From assembly GCA_030262775.1 (NCBI GenBank), contig JAJSZP010000004.1, forward strand, positions 1 through 40,783: a stretch of 40,783 nucleotides of DNA. The letters are read 5' to 3'. The first letter of the stretch is position 1, and each line of letters begins with the position of its first letter. Source of the stretch: Deltaproteobacteria bacterium (GTDB lineage: Bacteria; Desulfobacterota; Desulfobacteria; Desulfobacterales; ETH-SRB1). The translations under genes were made by a program, and so were the position numbers. A model generated the notes under the pieces. The model made no database searches, was not told where the DNA came from, and saw only the letters and a list, made by a program, of their open reading frames with translations. Of this stretch, positions 1 through 7,657 are shown piece by piece.

Positions 1-945
1 TGCCCTTATTGATTTTTTCTGTCTTAAAACTTCCCCTGCTAAATCACCGATTGTCTCTTTCGTAACCGGAAATGACTCATCTTTTACTGCCTTTGCTGCA
101 TTTACCAGATGTTCCATATCCTGATCAGTGGTTCCGTCCAGACAGAAACTTTGTTTATCGACCGGTATAACCGGATTGATCGCATAGGCATGTTTATGAA
201 AAATTGCCCGCCCCTCTTCGGATAAAATAAAATCCATCAACTTTTGGGCCTCTTCTCTATATCTGGCAAACTTGAGCACACCCACCGGCAACCTTATAAT
301 GCCCCGATATTTGTGTTCAATGGGTATAATCTCAACATCTCTAAGATAGAGAACCGCTGTGGTTGCCCAGACGATGGTAGCATCAATTGCCCTGTGCTGA
401 GTTGCGTTACCCAGCTCAGGGATGCATTTGGCGCTGAGTGTTGCATTTTCCTTTACCTTGTCCCAGATGCCTGCTTTTTTGAAGGTTTTCTGATGCCAGA
501 TCCCAATGGCACATGACCTTGGATTTCCGAGGCCAACCTTGATGCCAGGCCTAGCGAAATCCTCTATTTTCTTTATGTTTTTTGGATTCCCCTTGGGAGT
601 GATAATCACGGTAACAAAATAGGCGGGAATGTCTGTTTTGGGATCATAATCGGTGAGAAAACCCCTTTCCACTGCCTGCATCAGGTAGAACTCCTCGCCG
701 GGCATAAAAAGATCTCCCTGTTTTGATCGGGTGATATCAGCTATAAAATATCCTGAACCCTTGTAGGAAAAGTTAACCTTAATATCTGGATTTATTTTTT
801 CAAAAACTCCCTTAATTTCATTCAGGGCTGCTCGCTGACCTAAACCAGCATGAAAAAGAATACTTTTCTCACCTCCGTATGTATGGGTAACCAGGAAAAA
901 GGAAGAGATAAACAGAAAAACCACCAAATTGTTAATTAATTTCAT
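1..945 (-). CDS. Molybdate/tungstate-type ABC substrate-binding protein (3' end outside window)
   Basis: Reading the minus strand from the ATG at 945 gives 315 codons with no stop before the window edge, so the C-terminus is missing. The start has a good ribosome site (AAAGGAG, 6-7 bases upstream). Residues 1-24 form a signal peptide ending near THTYGG. The mature part begins ILFHAGLGQRAALNEIKGVF and continues with SYKGSGYFIADI and a central VWATTAV segment, the pattern of ModA/WtpA-like periplasmic binding proteins (SBP_bac_11 superfamily), which capture oxyanions for an ABC importer. The partner permease and ATPase would lie to the left, outside the window. The metal specificity (molybdate, tungstate or another anion) is inferred from family resemblance only. 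The gene is preceded by the large palindrome at 974-1136. Confidence 0.75.
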   Translation of the reverse strand, partial: MKLINNLVVFLFISSFFLVTHTYGGEKSILFHAGLGQRAALNEIKGVFEKINPDIKVNFSYKGSGYFIADITRSKQGDLFMPGEEFYLMQAVERGFLTDYDPKTDIPAYFVTVIITPKGNPKNIKKIEDFARPGIKVGLGNPRSCAIGIWHQKTFKKAGIWDKVKENATLSAKCIPELGNATQHRAIDATIVWATTAVLYLRDVEIIPIEHKYRGIIRLPVGVLKFARYREEAQKLMDFILSEEGRAIFHKHAYAINPVIPVDKQSFCLDGTTDQDMEHLVNAAKAVKDESFPVTKETIGDLAGEVLRQKKSIRA

Positions 946-973
946 TATAAACTCCTTTGCTTTGCTTGACTTA

Positions 974-1136
974 AACCTAAATTGAGCGATTTTTTACTCA
1001 ATCTGCGCCGATCTCTTGCGCATAAAGGCTTCGTAAAAATCTTCGACATATCCACGGGTATGCCTGCGGTTTTTGCAAATCCTTATGCATCAAGATCTCA
1101 ACACATATCTTCGCAAAAAATCGCTCAACTTAGGTT
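974..1136. repeat. 163-bp imperfect palindrome with 24-bp terminal arms
   Basis: The left arm (974-997, core CCTAAATTGAGCGATTTTTT) is matched by the reverse complement of the right arm (1113-1136) with two mismatches. Inside it a second pair of inverted segments occurs (GATCTCTTGCGCATAAAGG near 1010-1028 and CCTTATGCATCAAGATC near 1081-1096), so most of the element could fold into one long hairpin. It lies between a binding-protein gene and a DUF362 gene. The same arm sequence recurs beside queF at 33312-33345 and 33759-33780, so this is a dispersed family, MITE-like in form. No coding capacity was seen. Confidence 0.7.
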
Positions 1137-1198
1137 AAAAAAACTTTTCTAAAAATAAATCGCTTTTGCATCACTCCAAACCAACGAATATTAGCATA

Positions 1199-1216
1199 GG
1201 AACGTGGACGAAATAA
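1199..1216 (+). repeat. Copy 1 of dispersed 18-bp motif GGAACGTGGACGAAATAA
   Basis: The motif GGAACGTGGACGAAATAA lies 17 bases past the stop of the minus-strand DUF362 gene. A second perfect copy is inverted at 32338-32355 and a one-mismatch copy is at 40279-40296. Each copy is close to the 3' end of a gene. The function is unknown; it could be the end of a REP-like or IS200-type mobile sequence. Confidence 0.6.
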
Positions 1217-1233
1217 ACAGAAAAATTAATTGA

Positions 1234-2181
1234 TCACTGACCCCCGTGAACCGTTACAAGATGCCGTATTACGCTTTTTATTACCCTGGGAAAAGAAAAA
1301 GATATATCATTCAATTTTTCCGGGAAAAGATATTTTTCCAGCCTTACATCTGAAACATCATCTCCCTCTATCTGAATATCTCTTAACCGGCATCCATTAA
1401 TGCCGTATTTCCTGGCGGTTTTAAGCAACGGCGCCCTGTCCGGATTTATATTGAATACATCACAAATAACCCTGTCAATGCTTATACAGTTTATCCCGGC
1501 AAAAAGAAGACCGGCACGTTTTACAGGCCCGCCGCGAGGACCTGTCTTTTCCATAATATCTATGGCATCAACAATAGTAAAGCATGGCAGCACCTGCTCG
1601 TAAATGGCAAAAAGCATTAATGAAAATTTTTCGTGACTGGCATGGGCTTTAAAATGTCTCCACGCCTTGACTTTTCCGGAAACCAGGCCGAAAAGATTTT
1701 TAACAGCTCCTGAAAAAAACATCTGGCTGTGGGCCTTAAACTTTGGGATATTAATTATTTTATCAAAATCTCTGACTGTATCTGTTATTCGTATTTTATC
1801 ATTAAATGATCTGTTTGCCCTGAAAGATACAACAGGAATATTGTCTTTTTTAAGCAAAGTCAGCAACCCGCAGGCTGCGGCAACCTGATGGACACTCCCG
1901 AATGCCGGGCTGTCTCCAACAGACGGCAAACCGCCGGCAGTCTCAACTATATCTGCTACAGCTTTTACAACAAAGGGATGTGTTGTGGTCCCTGACCTTG
2001 CAGAGGCTTTTACTATCAGATTTGGTTTTAGCAGGATTTTTTCGCCCTTATTTACAAGTAATTCAATCCCGCCAAAATATGAAAATGCTCTATTAATATT
2101 ATAATCAAGATTTTTTGTATCATAGTTTGGGCATCTTAATATAATTACTTTAAACTTATTGCTATTATTTTTGAGAACCAT
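1234..2181 (-). CDS. DUF362 domain-containing protein
   Basis: The product matches the DUF362 family (Pfam PF04015): it has GEKILLKPNLIVKA followed by THPFVVKAVADIVETAGG, VGDSPAFGS, a central IINIPKFKAH segment and SGAVKNLFG. Many DUF362 proteins carry a ferredoxin domain; none is present here, as no CxxCxxC cluster occurs. The biochemical role of the family is not established. I chose the start at 2181 (MVLKNNSNKF) because AAGGAAGCT precedes it at the right distance; an in-frame ATG at 2223 has no ribosome site. It gives 315 residues. No operon partner is visible: the binding-protein gene downstream is separated by the palindrome at 974-1136, and the TatD gene upstream is divergent. Confidence 0.8.
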   Translation of the reverse strand: MVLKNNSNKFKVIILRCPNYDTKNLDYNINRAFSYFGGIELLVNKGEKILLKPNLIVKASARSGTTTHPFVVKAVADIVETAGGLPSVGDSPAFGSVHQVAAACGLLTLLKKDNIPVVSFRANRSFNDKIRITDTVRDFDKIINIPKFKAHSQMFFSGAVKNLFGLVSGKVKAWRHFKAHASHEKFSLMLFAIYEQVLPCFTIVDAIDIMEKTGPRGGPVKRAGLLFAGINCISIDRVICDVFNINPDRAPLLKTARKYGINGCRLRDIQIEGDDVSDVRLEKYLFPEKLNDISFSFPRVIKSVIRHLVTVHGGQ

Positions 2182-2408
2182 AGCTTCCTTCAAAAATCTG
2201 TCGATTAAACCAGCATAAAACATTTTTGCAATTTATGACTTTTCGAGGCATAAATCGTAAACCTTGAAAAATCATTATCAGAAATTTGACAACTCAAAGC
2301 ATAAACTAATAATATTAGCAAATGCCGAAGAATTTATTCGGTTAATATGTTGATATCCCAAATTTTTAATGCTACACGACATTGCTTTAGAGTAATATGG
2401 AGTTAATA

Positions 2409-3224
2409 ATGAAACTATTTGACAGCCACTGCCATCTTGATGACCTCGCATATGACAAAGATATTGATGAGGTAATAAAACGCGCAAATGAAACTGGTGT
2501 TTCTGCCATTATGATAGTCGGAACAAACAAGGATTCTTCCAGCAAAGCTGTAGAGCTGGCAGAATCTCATAACGGTTTGTATGCCTCTGTAGGTATTCAT
2601 CCACACGATGCAAAAGACTGTTCAGAACAAGTTCTTTTATACCTGATTAAAATTACCAAAAGCAAAAAAGTCCTGGCATGGGGAGAAATAGGGCTTGACT
2701 TCAACCGAATGTATTCTCCCAAAAAAAAACAGGAGAAATGGTTTGTCAGGCAGCTTGAAATTGCCGACGAATTAAAACTTCCAGTTATTTTTCATGAAAG
2801 GGACAGCAATGGCAGACTTCTTGAAATCCTCAAAGAAAAACATGGTAAGGAAAGAAAAGGGGTCATTCACTGTTTCAGCGGAAACAAACCAGAACTATAT
2901 CAATACATAGAGCTTGGTTTTTATATCGGCATAACCGGAATATTAACAATAAAAGGTCGAGGCGCTGAACTAAGAAAGCTCGCTTCCTTAATACCTGCAG
3001 ACCGAATTCTAATTGAGACTGATGCACCATATCTAACACCAGCACCTGAAAAAAATCGTACTAAACGCAATGAGCCGGCATTTGTTAAATCAGTCCTTCT
3101 TAAACTGGCAGAAGCAAGAAAAGAAGATCCAGAATATCTTTCTGATATCATATGGAAAAACACCTGCAAATTATATAACCTAAAACCGGCAAAAATCGGT
3201 GTAAGCCCAACAAAGAATCTTTAA
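2409..3224 (+). CDS. tatD: TatD family metal-dependent hydrolase (DNase)
   Basis: TatD-family deoxyribonucleases are TIM-barrel metalloenzymes acting on DNA ends, linked to DNA repair and turnover. The metal-site signatures are all present: DSHCHLD at the N-terminus, GIHPHDA, GEIGLDF, IFHERDS, VIHCFSG and IETDAPYLTP. The length from the chosen start is 271 residues, normal for the family. The start at 2409 gives the family-typical opening MKLFDSHCHLDD and has a GGAG six bases upstream; an ATG twelve bases earlier (2397) overlaps that ribosome site and is unlikely. It stands alone, with the minus-strand editing-domain gene convergent to it. Confidence 0.93.
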   Translation: MKLFDSHCHLDDLAYDKDIDEVIKRANETGVSAIMIVGTNKDSSSKAVELAESHNGLYASVGIHPHDAKDCSEQVLLYLIKITKSKKVLAWGEIGLDFNRMYSPKKKQEKWFVRQLEIADELKLPVIFHERDSNGRLLEILKEKHGKERKGVIHCFSGNKPELYQYIELGFYIGITGILTIKGRGAELRKLASLIPADRILIETDAPYLTPAPEKNRTKRNEPAFVKSVLLKLAEARKEDPEYLSDIIWKNTCKLYNLKPAKIGVSPTKNL

Positions 3225-3308
3225 TCTGAGTGTTACATGCATGAGTCTTAATAATGAGGTTCGTACCTTGTACACAACTGGCTCAAGCGGATGGGGGATC
3301 TTGGCGGG

Positions 3309-3716
3309 CTAAAATTCCTTGTAAATTCTTGCCAAAGGATGACCGGGAGCTTTTATCTCAAGATTCAAAAAATAACCATAGGGTGTTTGAACAATAGAAT
3401 AGCCTGCTTTTTCCAGCCGTTCCCGTGTCCGGTCTAATAATTCCTGCGCCTTTACTGCTTCAGCCTTTTTTTCCCCCAGATGCGTGAAAGAATGAAGAAC
3501 GATATTTGTTGTTTCCCATTTACGGGCCAGCCACTTTGAGTTTTTTACCAGCTTTGTCTCAGCAGAGCTGCCGTCTTCAACATCATTTGGCTCTATATGA
3601 ATAAAAGCTACTACAGTATTATCGTTTTCAGCAGGTTTGGCATCCAGAGCATTTTCTATAGTTTTTATGGCCGGAGTCCAGTTAAAATTATTGCAAAACC
3701 AGAATAATACACGCAT
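3309..3716 (-). CDS. Free-standing archaeal-type threonyl-tRNA synthetase editing domain protein
   Basis: The 135-residue product matches the whole length of the N-terminal editing domain of archaeal threonyl-tRNA synthetase (Pfam tRNA-Thr_ED, D-aminoacyl-tRNA deacylase-like fold): it starts MRVLFWFCNN, has VVAFIHIE, the SFTHLGEKKAEAVKAQELLD helix region, and ends TPYGYF...APGHPLARIYKEF. In archaea the domain hydrolyses Ser-tRNA(Thr). Bacterial ThrRS has a different editing domain, so a stand-alone archaeal-type copy is notable. From memory of the Pyrococcus protein, the functional residues are His83, Tyr120, Lys121 and Glu134. Here the His aligns (H79), but the others align with F116, L117 and R130, so editing activity may be changed or lost. 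That alignment was done by eye. No ThrRS gene is nearby. Confidence 0.8.
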   Translation of the reverse strand: MRVLFWFCNNFNWTPAIKTIENALDAKPAENDNTVVAFIHIEPNDVEDGSSAETKLVKNSKWLARKWETTNIVLHSFTHLGEKKAEAVKAQELLDRTRERLEKAGYSIVQTPYGYFLNLEIKAPGHPLARIYKEF

Positions 3717-4015
3717 AAATAAAAAATCCTTTCAAAAAAGCCTGTTGCAGAAACAACGCCGATTAGCAGAGCACTATCACATAATGTGCCTCAGCTCACG
3801 CCACCCTACAATATATGGCACGGGCAACGTGGTTTCATGTATTTCTGCAAGACGCTCAAAAATTATTTTAAAACAATATAAAATCACAGAAAAATTATTT
3901 CAACTTTTTTCTATTTTTAATTTGTGTTATGAATTTTTAGGAGTAATCTGAGTTTTTTGATCGTAATCTTACAAAAAATAACTTATTGATTTAATTGGTA
4001 AATTTGTTTTTAGCA
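3717..4015. other. Intergenic region with no gene seen
   Basis: About 300 bases between the divergent editing-domain and TrmO-like genes. I see no convincing reading frame, RNA gene or strong repeat. It presumably carries the promoters of both genes, but no clear -35/-10 pair stands out. Confidence 0.4.
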
Positions 4016-4432
4016 ATGAAAAATTCCTTTCAAATTTTTCCGGTAGGCATTATTATAAAACAGAATGAAAATTCAGTTATAAAAATTTATGATAAATATA
4101 GTGATGCGCTTTTAGGCTTGGATCAATTTTCACATATACAGGTGTTTTATTGGTTTCATAAAAATGACACCCCTTATAAAAGGAATATCCTTCGTGTACA
4201 TCCCAGAGGGAAAGAATCAAATCCTATAACCGGTGTGTTTGCTACCCATTCTTCTGTTAGGTCCAATCTTATTGCTTTTTCGACATGCAAAATTTTATCA
4301 ATTGAAGAAAATTTTATTAAAATTGATACCATTGATGCGTTTGATGAAACACCGGTAATTGACATAAAAGCATATATTCCGCCAAGTTATTCCAAAGAAG
4401 AGGTAATAATTCCCGACTGGGCGAGAAGATAA
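4016..4432 (+). CDS. TrmO-like tRNA (t6A37) N6-methyltransferase family protein
   Basis: The 138-residue product belongs to the TsaA/TrmO family, which in E. coli uses S-adenosylmethionine to methylate t6A37 of tRNA(Thr). It shows the family pattern: FQIFPVGII at the start, LLGLDQFSHIQVFYWFH, HPRGKESNPITGVFATHSSVRSN, then IDTIDAFDETPVIDIKAYIP. The usual RPNPIGLS-like stretch reads RSNLIAFS, so the binding loop has diverged and the substrate could differ. The start at 4016 gives the family-typical N-terminus; a TTG seven codons earlier (3995) is possible, and neither has a strong ribosome site. The intron relic begins directly after the stop codon. Confidence 0.8.
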   Translation: MKNSFQIFPVGIIIKQNENSVIKIYDKYSDALLGLDQFSHIQVFYWFHKNDTPYKRNILRVHPRGKESNPITGVFATHSSVRSNLIAFSTCKILSIEENFIKIDTIDAFDETPVIDIKAYIPPSYSKEEVIIPDWARR

Positions 4433-4645
4433 GGAAGGTGGAATTATTACAGCCTTTCGGAAGCCCGATATATCCTTAACTCCTTGAATGGCTGGGTAAT
4501 CAGACGGTTACGGTGTTTTCTCCGGAAACAATGGAAGAATGCCTGAACTAAAATCCGAACCCTGATCAAACAGGGTATATATCCCACAGGCCGTATTGTG
4601 GGGGAGTCCTATCCCGATATAAAAAAATATTTTATGATGCCATAA
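4433..4645 (+). pseudogene. Relic of a group II intron maturase C-terminus
   Basis: One frame reads SLSEARYILNSLNGW, then VIRRLRCFLRKQWKNA, an in-frame TGA (4544-4546), then TKIRTLIKQGI and a tail ending at TAA 4643-4645. The pattern LxxWxxxRLRxxxxKQWK followed by RxLxxxG is the maturase (domain X) signature at the end of group II intron reverse transcriptases. There is no reverse-transcriptase domain and no start codon, so this is a decayed 3' fragment. A short GGCCGTAT sequence near 4592 may be left over from intron domain V, but the matching half was not found. Identification is by motif only. Confidence 0.55.
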
Positions 4646-4815
4646 AAAGATGGTTAAAAATGCCATTTTTTGCTGTTTTTTCACAAAAATGGGTCAAGCA
4701 AATTATTTATTTATTTTTAAAAACTTATGAAATTGATTCATGTTTTGCTTGATCAAGATTATTCTTTTTAGTATTCAGCACTTTTTATTCAGACTCAAAC
4801 AAAGGAATTAATAAA
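4646..4815. other. Intergenic region upstream of the DUF1015 gene
   Basis: AT-rich, no gene seen. It contains TTGCTTGATCAAG near 4743-4755 and should hold the promoter of the DUF1015 gene. AAAGGAATTAATAAA directly precedes that gene's ATG. Confidence 0.35.
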
Positions 4816-6141
4816 ATGGCTGAAGTCCTCCCTTTCAGAGGAATCTTATATAACACGCAAAAAATTCGCAACTTGTCTGATGTAGTTACTCCGCCTTATG
4901 ATGTTATTTCAAAGCAGGAGCAGCATGATTTCTATGAACGACATCCAAAGAACATTATAAGGCTGATATTAGGCAAGACAACTGAAAACGATAATATCAA
5001 TAATAATTATTATACCAGAGCATCTGACGTTTTAAAAAACTGGTTTTCAGAAAATATACTGAAACAGGATATAACGCCTGCATTTTATTTAACCTTTATG
5101 GATTTTTCTTTAGAGAATAAAATTTTTACGCGTTATGGAATTATTGCTTTAGTTGCTCTGGAGCCGTTTAAAAATGGCGTTATTCTTCCACATGAGAGTA
5201 CATTTCCCAATGTTAAAATGGAAAGATTTGAACTTATGAAGTCTTGCCATGCCAATTTTAGCCCTATTTTTTCCCTTTATTCAGATCATAAAAACATAAT
5301 AATTGATAAATTAAAGGGGCTGGCATTAAAGCAGGCACCAGTAATAGATTTTACTGATTATGATGGACACAGGCACAAGATGTGGCGCATAACCGATTTA
5401 GATTCCTGCGGATATGTTTCCAATGTAATGCAGGAGAAAAGACTTTTTATTGCTGACGGGCACCATCGTTATGAAACTGCCCTTAACTATAGAGACTGGA
5501 TATTGAGCAACAATCCGGAGTTTAAGAAAGGTTATCCGGCTAATTATGTAATGATGTATCTTACCAGCATGGAAAATACCGGATTGGTAATACTGCCTGC
5601 TCACCGCATGGTTAAAGGCTTGAAAAGTTCAATAACAGGCTCTTTTATTAACAAAGCAGAGGATTATTTTGATATTTTGACAATTCCTTTTATGGACAGT
5701 GAGTTCGAAAGAGCTCGAGCTGAATTTATATCAATTCTTAAATCAAATGCTTCAAAAAACATTATCGGGGTCTTGATGAAAGACTCTATGGAATTTTATC
5801 TGCTGACGCTTAAATCAGGTGTAATGAAGCAGATGTTTTCCAACGAACTTCCAGAAGCATTAAGAACTCTTGATGTTACCGTTTTAACCCATCTGATTTT
5901 TATAAAAATATTTGGTTTTGATAATTCACAATTAGATAACGAGAGTACTATAACTTATTCCAGCAGTGAAAAACAGGCCATAGAAGCGGCTGTTTCCGGC
6001 AAATGCGATATTTCCTTTATTCTTAATCCAACAAAGATTGAGCAGGTACGTAATATCGCAAATAAAGGCCTTATAATGCCAAGGAAATCAACATATTTTT
6101 ATCCAAAAGTACTAACGGGTCTTGTTATAAACAAACTATAG
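4816..6141 (+). CDS. DUF1015 family protein
   Basis: The 441-residue product has the DUF1015 (Pfam PF06245) landmarks: MAEVLPFRGILYN, VVTPPYDVIS, HPKNIIRLILG, RYGIIALV, ILPHESTFPNVKMERFELMK, LFIADGHHRYETALNYRDW and NYVMMYLTSMENTGLVILPAHRMV. The conserved DGHHRYETA motif suggests an enzyme active site, but I know of no established reaction for the family. AAAGGAATTAATAAA precedes the ATG. The gene is single, convergent with the methyltransferase gene. Its stop codon TAG is the first three bases of the palindromic repeat at 6139-6240, so the original C-terminus may have been altered when the repeat arrived. Confidence 0.88.
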   Translation: MAEVLPFRGILYNTQKIRNLSDVVTPPYDVISKQEQHDFYERHPKNIIRLILGKTTENDNINNNYYTRASDVLKNWFSENILKQDITPAFYLTFMDFSLENKIFTRYGIIALVALEPFKNGVILPHESTFPNVKMERFELMKSCHANFSPIFSLYSDHKNIIIDKLKGLALKQAPVIDFTDYDGHRHKMWRITDLDSCGYVSNVMQEKRLFIADGHHRYETALNYRDWILSNNPEFKKGYPANYVMMYLTSMENTGLVILPAHRMVKGLKSSITGSFINKAEDYFDILTIPFMDSEFERARAEFISILKSNASKNIIGVLMKDSMEFYLLTLKSGVMKQMFSNELPEALRTLDVTVLTHLIFIKIFGFDNSQLDNESTITYSSSEKQAIEAAVSGKCDISFILNPTKIEQVRNIANKGLIMPRKSTYFYPKVLTGLVINKL

Positions 6142-6240
6142 ACTTTCAGATAAATAATTTCACTGCGTTATCAGTCGTCGACGTATAACTAATACGCCTT
6201 CCTCCTTCTGGCCTTGTCAAATTAATTATCTGAAAGTCTA
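6139..6240. repeat. 102-bp palindromic repeat, copy 1
   Basis: The element starts TAGACTTTCAGATAAATAAT and ends with the near reverse complement TTATCTGAAAGTCTA. A second copy, about 95% identical by eye, is at 38454-38556. The centre includes GTCGACGTATAACTAATACG, itself partly palindromic. It sits exactly between two convergent genes and its outer TAG on each strand is the stop codon of each gene. It could also act as a bidirectional terminator. Confidence 0.85.
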
Positions 6241-6972
6241 TGAGCTTTTTGACGGCAAAAACATTTGTTTTACTTCGTTGGTGTATGAACCGTCTTCATG
6301 GTAGATTATCAAAGGAGAAGCTATGGTTACGCCAGGTCGACCCCCTTTAATTCCTTCGACAAGAATCAGTTTTGCTTCAGAGTTTCCGTTGGAATGAATG
6401 GTGCGAAGGAATTTCGGTTCAATATTGAAAGAGCGCATTTGTGTAATAATATCAGTTATGCGACCTGAGGAATAAACTGTTACAAATCTTCCGGAAGTAC
6501 GCAGCATACCGCGAGCAATTTCAATAACATCGAAATGTGTAGCTTTGATTTCATGTCTGGCAACAGCCTTTTGCTGATTAGTGTTCATTCTTCCGGATAA
6601 AACCTTCCAGTATGGAGGGTTGCTGACAACCATATCAACCGGCCCTGAAATCATGTTGCAGGTTAGCTCTTTCATATCTCGGCAAAGAATAGTAATCTGA
6701 TTTTCCATATTATTCGATTTAACATTTATAGTTGCAATATCAGCGAGTTCTTTCTGCACCTCAATTCCATAAACTGTGAGTTTCTGATTACGGTATGCCA
6801 TTATCAGGGGGATAATGCCGCAACCCGTTCCCAGATCAAGAATCCTGCCGGCCGGATACTTACCTGCATGATGAGCCAATAAAACAGCATCTATGGAAAA
6901 ACGGTAACCAGACCTGTTCTGCTTAACCTTTATATTGCCATTGAAAAAAGTATCAGTCGAAAAATTTTTCAT
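6238..6972 (-). CDS. TrmN6-like tRNA1(Val) adenine-N6-methyltransferase
   Basis: A class I S-adenosylmethionine methyltransferase of 244 residues. Motif I is ILDLGTGCGIIPL, the acidic residue after strand two is in VYGIEVQ, and motif IV is SNPPYW, typical of adenine-N6 methyltransferases. The N-terminal QNRSGYRFSIDAVLLAHH matches the TrmN6/YfiC family, which methylates A37 of tRNA1(Val). The ATG at 6972 lies directly against the IS-derived mini-element at 6973-7117. The only good ribosome-site-like sequence upstream (AGGAGAAAA, near 6999-7007) is about 30 bases away, so translation may have been weakened or moved. The stop TAG comes from the palindromic repeat at 6139-6240. Confidence 0.85.
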   Translation of the reverse strand: MKNFSTDTFFNGNIKVKQNRSGYRFSIDAVLLAHHAGKYPAGRILDLGTGCGIIPLIMAYRNQKLTVYGIEVQKELADIATINVKSNNMENQITILCRDMKELTCNMISGPVDMVVSNPPYWKVLSGRMNTNQQKAVARHEIKATHFDVIEIARGMLRTSGRFVTVYSSGRITDIITQMRSFNIEPKFLRTIHSNGNSEAKLILVEGIKGGRPGVTIASPLIIYHEDGSYTNEVKQMFLPSKSS

Positions 6973-7117
6973 TGAAGTGGCCCCAAGCCAAGGACAGTTT
7001 TCTCCTAAATTAAGGTGCGTTTATTTTTGTCTTTTATATGTTTTTTTCTGCCCATTCTGTGCCCCCTTTTTTTTGAAAATACACCTTAACGCTGTCTCAC
7101 TTTTGGGGTCCACTATA
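6973..7117. mobile_element. 145-bp IS-derived mini-element (MITE-like)
   Basis: The left edge reads TGAAGTGGCCCCAAG and, on the other strand, the right edge reads TATAGTGGACCCCAAAA, forming imperfect terminal inverted repeats. Further in, both ends carry a TTAAGGTG block (7010-7017 and, inverted, 7082-7089). The termini resemble IS3/IS150-type ends. A related solo end is at 32199-32255. It has no transposase. It fills the gap between the methyltransferase start and the DUF721 gene and supplies about 30 codons to the latter. Confidence 0.65.
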
Positions 7118-7428
7118 GTTCCAATTTTAAACTTTATTTCTTCAACCAGTTCTTTCCCTGCTGAAATATTCATTTTTCTTAATATATCGTTTTTAAAAAA
7201 CTGGAGTTGTTGTATCCAACTCGAACTTGTAACATTTACAAGAAGAATTTTTCCTTTTAATGCAAAAGGCTGAGCGTTTTTCGCAACGGACGTTCCTACC
7301 GTACTATTCCATATGCTGCAAACATTTTTCAAGTCATCATCTGTCTCATGGCGACAGGTTTTTAAGATATTATTTATAATGCCGCTTATATGTTCAAATT
7401 CTTTAAGATTATTTTTATTTGATTTCAT
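7021..7428 (-). CDS. DUF721 (DciA-like) protein with an element-derived C-terminus
   Basis: Residues 8-104 match the DUF721 domain: CSIWNSTVGTSVAKNAQPFAL, ILLVNVTSSSWIQQLQFFK, DILRKMN and a final EEIKFKIGTI. DciA proteins of this family help load the replicative helicase in bacteria that lack DnaC; whether this copy does so is inferred. The domain should end near residue 104. The rest (VDPKSETALRCIFKKKGAQ and on) is read from the IS-like mini-element, so about 31 residues are foreign. The first codons (MKSNKNNLKE) start at 7428 with no strong ribosome site. The gene is divergent from hflK across a 229-base region. Confidence 0.75.
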   Translation of the reverse strand: MKSNKNNLKEFEHISGIINNILKTCRHETDDDLKNVCSIWNSTVGTSVAKNAQPFALKGKILLVNVTSSSWIQQLQFFKNDILRKMNISAGKELVEEIKFKIGTIVDPKSETALRCIFKKKGAQNGQKKTYKRQK

Positions 7429-7657
7429 AATACTGATAAATATTTTTAAATTAGATTAAGTGTCAAGAAAAACACTTTAATAATACAAAAGCCTTGATTT
7501 TCACATAACTTTTTGCTTTTTGCTTGACTTGAAATATCAGGCAATTTATATTGTTAAAATAAAATATTCGTTGATACATATTGATAGTTACACTTTTTAG
7601 GGAAGTAAGGTCAAATCCTCATAAAAAGATTGAATTAAAATTTACAGGAAAAAAACT

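Noticed and set aside
4570-4610. Hairpins in the intron relic as a separate small RNA or riboswitch
   Set aside because: CCCTG...CAGGG and CCCACA...TGTGGG fall inside the maturase reading frame; no known riboswitch core fits.
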